A stretch of DNA of 9,906 nucleotides from DATHWB01 sp040902855 (lineage in GTDB: Bacteria > Actinomycetota > Acidimicrobiia > Spongiisociales > ZC4RG35), in the NCBI GenBank assembly GCA_040902855.1, contig JBBDWN010000004.1, positions 1 to 9,906 of the forward strand, given 5' to 3'. The notes under the pieces are model-generated. The model did not search any database. It saw only the letters and a list, made by a program, of their open reading frames with translations, and had not been told where the DNA came from. The position numbers and the translations under genes were made by a program. This document shows, piece by piece, positions 6,205 to 9,906 of this stretch (position 1 is its first letter; each line of letters opens with the position of its first letter).

Positions 6205-6425
6205 TGGGCCGGCTGCGTCGCTTCGAGGATCATCGCTTCGTCGGAACACGTGACACGATGCGCGTCTACGACTGCGACGAAGACGGCCAGTTCGCCGCCC
6301 TCGAAGCTCGCGCCGAGCAGATCGGCAACCGCAACCTGTTCCAGACGTTCGGCCCCGACACCCTGGTCGAGGCGGCCAATCGGGGTTTCCGCCCGGCCGT
6401 TCGTACAGCCGATCTCCCCCACTAG
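6204..6425 (+). CDS. Small protein of unknown function (73 residues)
   Basis: A 73-residue protein I do not recognise. It has a basic opening (MGRLRRFEDHRFVGTRD), a strand-like MRVYDCDEDG, then a helix (FAALEARAEQIGNRN) and an Arg-containing tail. No membrane segment or metal motif is present. The ATG shares one base with the preceding stop (TGATG), and GGAG lies 7 nt upstream, inside the preceding gene. Coupling and a good ribosome site make it a real gene despite its size. It closes the three-gene unknown cassette, 35 nt before lpd. Confidence 0.72.
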   Translation: MGRLRRFEDHRFVGTRDTMRVYDCDEDGQFAALEARAEQIGNRNLFQTFGPDTLVEAANRGFRPAVRTADLPH

Positions 6426-6460
6426 CCTCGGCCTAGATTTCTCGAAGAAAGGCGGATTGG

Positions 6461-7828
6461 GTGTACGACATCGTCGTCGTCGGTGGCGGACCAGGGGGAT
6501 ACGCCGCGGCGTTGTACGCACACAACTTCGGGCTGAAGGTTGCGCTCGTGGAGAAGGATCGCCCCGGGGGCACGTGTCTTCTCCGTGGCTGTATCCCGGC
6601 CAAACAGTGGCTGCACGTCGCCCACGTCTACGCAACGGTCAAGCACGCCTCGGATTTCGGTGTTATGACCTCGGCACCCGAGATGGACTGGGACGCGGCG
6701 CTCGCCTTGAAGACGAAGACTGTCGAGACCCTCGTCGGTGGTCTCGGCGGCCTGCTCGAGAAGCGCGATGTCGATGTCGTCAAGGGCTTCGGTCGGCTGG
6801 ACGGCGCAGGCAAGGTCACAGTCGCATCCGACGAGGGCACGCAGACCTTGGAGGGCGGGGCGGTGATCCTCGCCACCGGCTCGCATCCCCGCACCATTCC
6901 CGGATATGAGATCGACGGAAACCGGATCGTCACCTCCGACCATGCCCTCGACTGGCCGACACGGCCCAACCGGGTAGCCATCATCGGCGGAGGTGTGATC
7001 GGCTGTGAGTTCGCATCTCTCCTGACGGACTTCGACGCGGAGGTGCACGTCTTCGAGATGCTCGACCAGATCCTGCCCGGAGGCGATTCTGACGTCGCCA
7101 AACAACTCTCGCGCCAGCTTTCCAGACGGGGCGTCCAGTTCTACACCGGGGTCGGCGTCGGTCCGGCACAGGTCCGATCAGACGGGGTGACTGTCCCCTA
7201 CGGGGACAAGTCGGTCGATGTCGACGTCGTTCTCGTCTCCGTCGGTCGCGGTCCCAACACCGAAGACGTCGGACTCGAGTCGACTTCTGCGGTCGTCGAC
7301 CGGGGATTCGTCGAAGTCGACCTGACGACGATGCAGACCGCACAGCAGGGCTTGTACGCGGTCGGGGACATCGTTGCCGGCACCCTCCAACTCGCCCACG
7401 TCGGCTTTGCCGAAGGCATCGCGGCGGTCACACACATCGCCACCGGCAAGGCCGCACCCGTCGACTACCGGGCGATCCCTCGGGTCACCTACACCCACCC
7501 CGAAGTGGCCGAGGTCGGATTGACCGAGGTCCAGGCCGCCGAGCAGGGCGAGATCGAGGTGACCAAGCACGCCTTCGGAGGTGTCGGACGCGCCATCATC
7601 ATGGGCGAGAACCAGGGTTTCGTGAAGACGATCGCCATGAAGGACGGCCCCATCGTCGGCGCGGCCGTCGTCGGACCGATGGCCGGAGAATTGATTCACG
7701 AACTGATGTATTCGGTGGGATGGGAGGCGCTGCCGTCCGAGGCGGCTGCCTTCATCCACGCCCACCCGACGTTGTCCGAAGCCGTTGGCGAGACGCTGAT
7801 GTCGGCAGCCGGCAAGAGCTTGCACTGA
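6461..7828 (+). CDS. lpdA: Dihydrolipoyl dehydrogenase (E3)
   Basis: Flavoprotein of 455 residues that reoxidises the dihydrolipoyl arm of E2 with NAD+ in 2-oxoacid dehydrogenase complexes. All hallmarks are present. The FAD-binding GGGPGG is at residues 8-13. The redox-active disulfide is C39/C44 in GGTCLLRGCIPAK. The NAD-binding GGGVIG is at 176-181. The second FAD contact is YAVGDIVAGTLQLAHVGFAEG (shown in part). The C-terminal HAHPTLSE carries the catalytic His-Glu pair H435 and E440. The length is normal. The start is GTG at 6461, with AAAGG 8 nt upstream. A GTG start in place of ATG is common in this genome. The E2 gene follows after 13 nt, so the two partners are co-transcribed. The E1 is elsewhere, so which complex it serves (2-oxoglutarate, pyruvate, branched-chain) is open. 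Confidence 0.97.
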   Translation: MYDIVVVGGGPGGYAAALYAHNFGLKVALVEKDRPGGTCLLRGCIPAKQWLHVAHVYATVKHASDFGVMTSAPEMDWDAALALKTKTVETLVGGLGGLLEKRDVDVVKGFGRLDGAGKVTVASDEGTQTLEGGAVILATGSHPRTIPGYEIDGNRIVTSDHALDWPTRPNRVAIIGGGVIGCEFASLLTDFDAEVHVFEMLDQILPGGDSDVAKQLSRQLSRRGVQFYTGVGVGPAQVRSDGVTVPYGDKSVDVDVVLVSVGRGPNTEDVGLESTSAVVDRGFVEVDLTTMQTAQQGLYAVGDIVAGTLQLAHVGFAEGIAAVTHIATGKAAPVDYRAIPRVTYTHPEVAEVGLTEVQAAEQGEIEVTKHAFGGVGRAIIMGENQGFVKTIAMKDGPIVGAAVVGPMAGELIHELMYSVGWEALPSEAAAFIHAHPTLSEAVGETLMSAAGKSLH

Positions 7829-7834
7829 GAGGAG
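7827..7834 (+). promoter_or_regulatory. Ribosome binding site of the E2 gene
   Basis: GAGAGGAG lies 7 nt before the ATG at 7842 and overlaps the end of lpd (its stop ends at 7828). It is a strong Shine-Dalgarno that fixes the start. Confidence 0.7.
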
Positions 7835-7841
7835 CCCGAAG

Positions 7842-9844
<2,003 letters not shown>

Positions 9845-9846
9845 GA

Positions 9847-9866
9847 GGGGGGCATTCTCTCCCCCC
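9847..9866 (+). terminator. Possible hairpin after the E2 gene
   Basis: GGGGGG (9847-9852) and CCCCCC (9861-9866) can form a 6-bp all-GC stem with an 8-nt loop, starting 2 nt after the E2 stop. There is no T-tract, so it is not a classical intrinsic terminator. An alternative 8-bp stem pairs CTCCCCCC (9859-9866) with GGGGGGAG (9894-9901). It may be a weak terminator or an mRNA 3'-end structure. Confidence 0.3.
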
Positions 9867-9906
9867 GCGACCGAGGCTCTGCGAGGGAGTGTTGGGGGGA
9901 GTGGCC

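Overview
The window reads as high-GC actinobacterial DNA (Actinomycetota). The signs are GC-rich third codon positions, an F420-type luciferase-like oxidoreductase, a FadE5-like acyl-CoA dehydrogenase, an E2 of the actinobacterial SucB type with a (Pro-Glu)n linker, many GTG starts, and start codons placed 6-7 nt after a TANNNT -10 box. A finer assignment such as Acidimicrobiia is only a guess. Two runs of exactly 100 N, and matching sequence on both sides of each, suggest a short-read metagenome-type scaffold.

Left arm (1-2084, minus strand): a tightly packed operon, read right to left, of a TetR regulator, a glyoxalase II-like metallo-beta-lactamase hydrolase and an F420-dependent LLM-class oxidoreductase. 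The genes are joined by ATGA and GTGA overlaps, and the last one runs off the window start. A 116-bp divergent promoter region separates it from a FadE5-like ~600-residue acyl-CoA dehydrogenase on the plus strand (2201-3982). That region holds a long dyad centred at 2147/2148 that overlaps a good -10 box and is a plausible TetR operator. The layout suggests a TetR-controlled acyl-CoA catabolism locus.

Middle (3983-4350): a short minus-strand HicB-like gene abuts the first N run. A 16-bp piece of the 3' end of the acyl-CoA dehydrogenase gene is repeated directly after that run. Either the HicB segment is an insertion present in only part of the population, or this is a scaffolding artefact.

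Right arm (4351-9844, plus strand): a likely single operon. It holds a second, smaller acyl-CoA dehydrogenase that lacks the usual C-terminal catalytic Glu, three small uncharacterised genes (single-span membrane protein, double zinc-ribbon protein, 73-residue protein), dihydrolipoyl dehydrogenase (E3), and a two-lipoyl-domain dihydrolipoamide acyltransferase (E2). The second N run interrupts the E2 linker. The 55 nt on each side of it are identical, and collapsing them restores one 615-codon reading frame. The E2 and E3 belong to a 2-oxoacid dehydrogenase complex whose E1 is not in the window.

No RNA genes, CRISPR array, transposase or phage genes were seen. Most of the window is ordinary metabolism. 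The items most worth a second look are the operator dyad, the 16-bp repeat around the HicB-like gene, the E2 gap and its 140-bp exact lipoyl repeat, the degenerate acyl-CoA dehydrogenase, and the three-gene unknown cassette.
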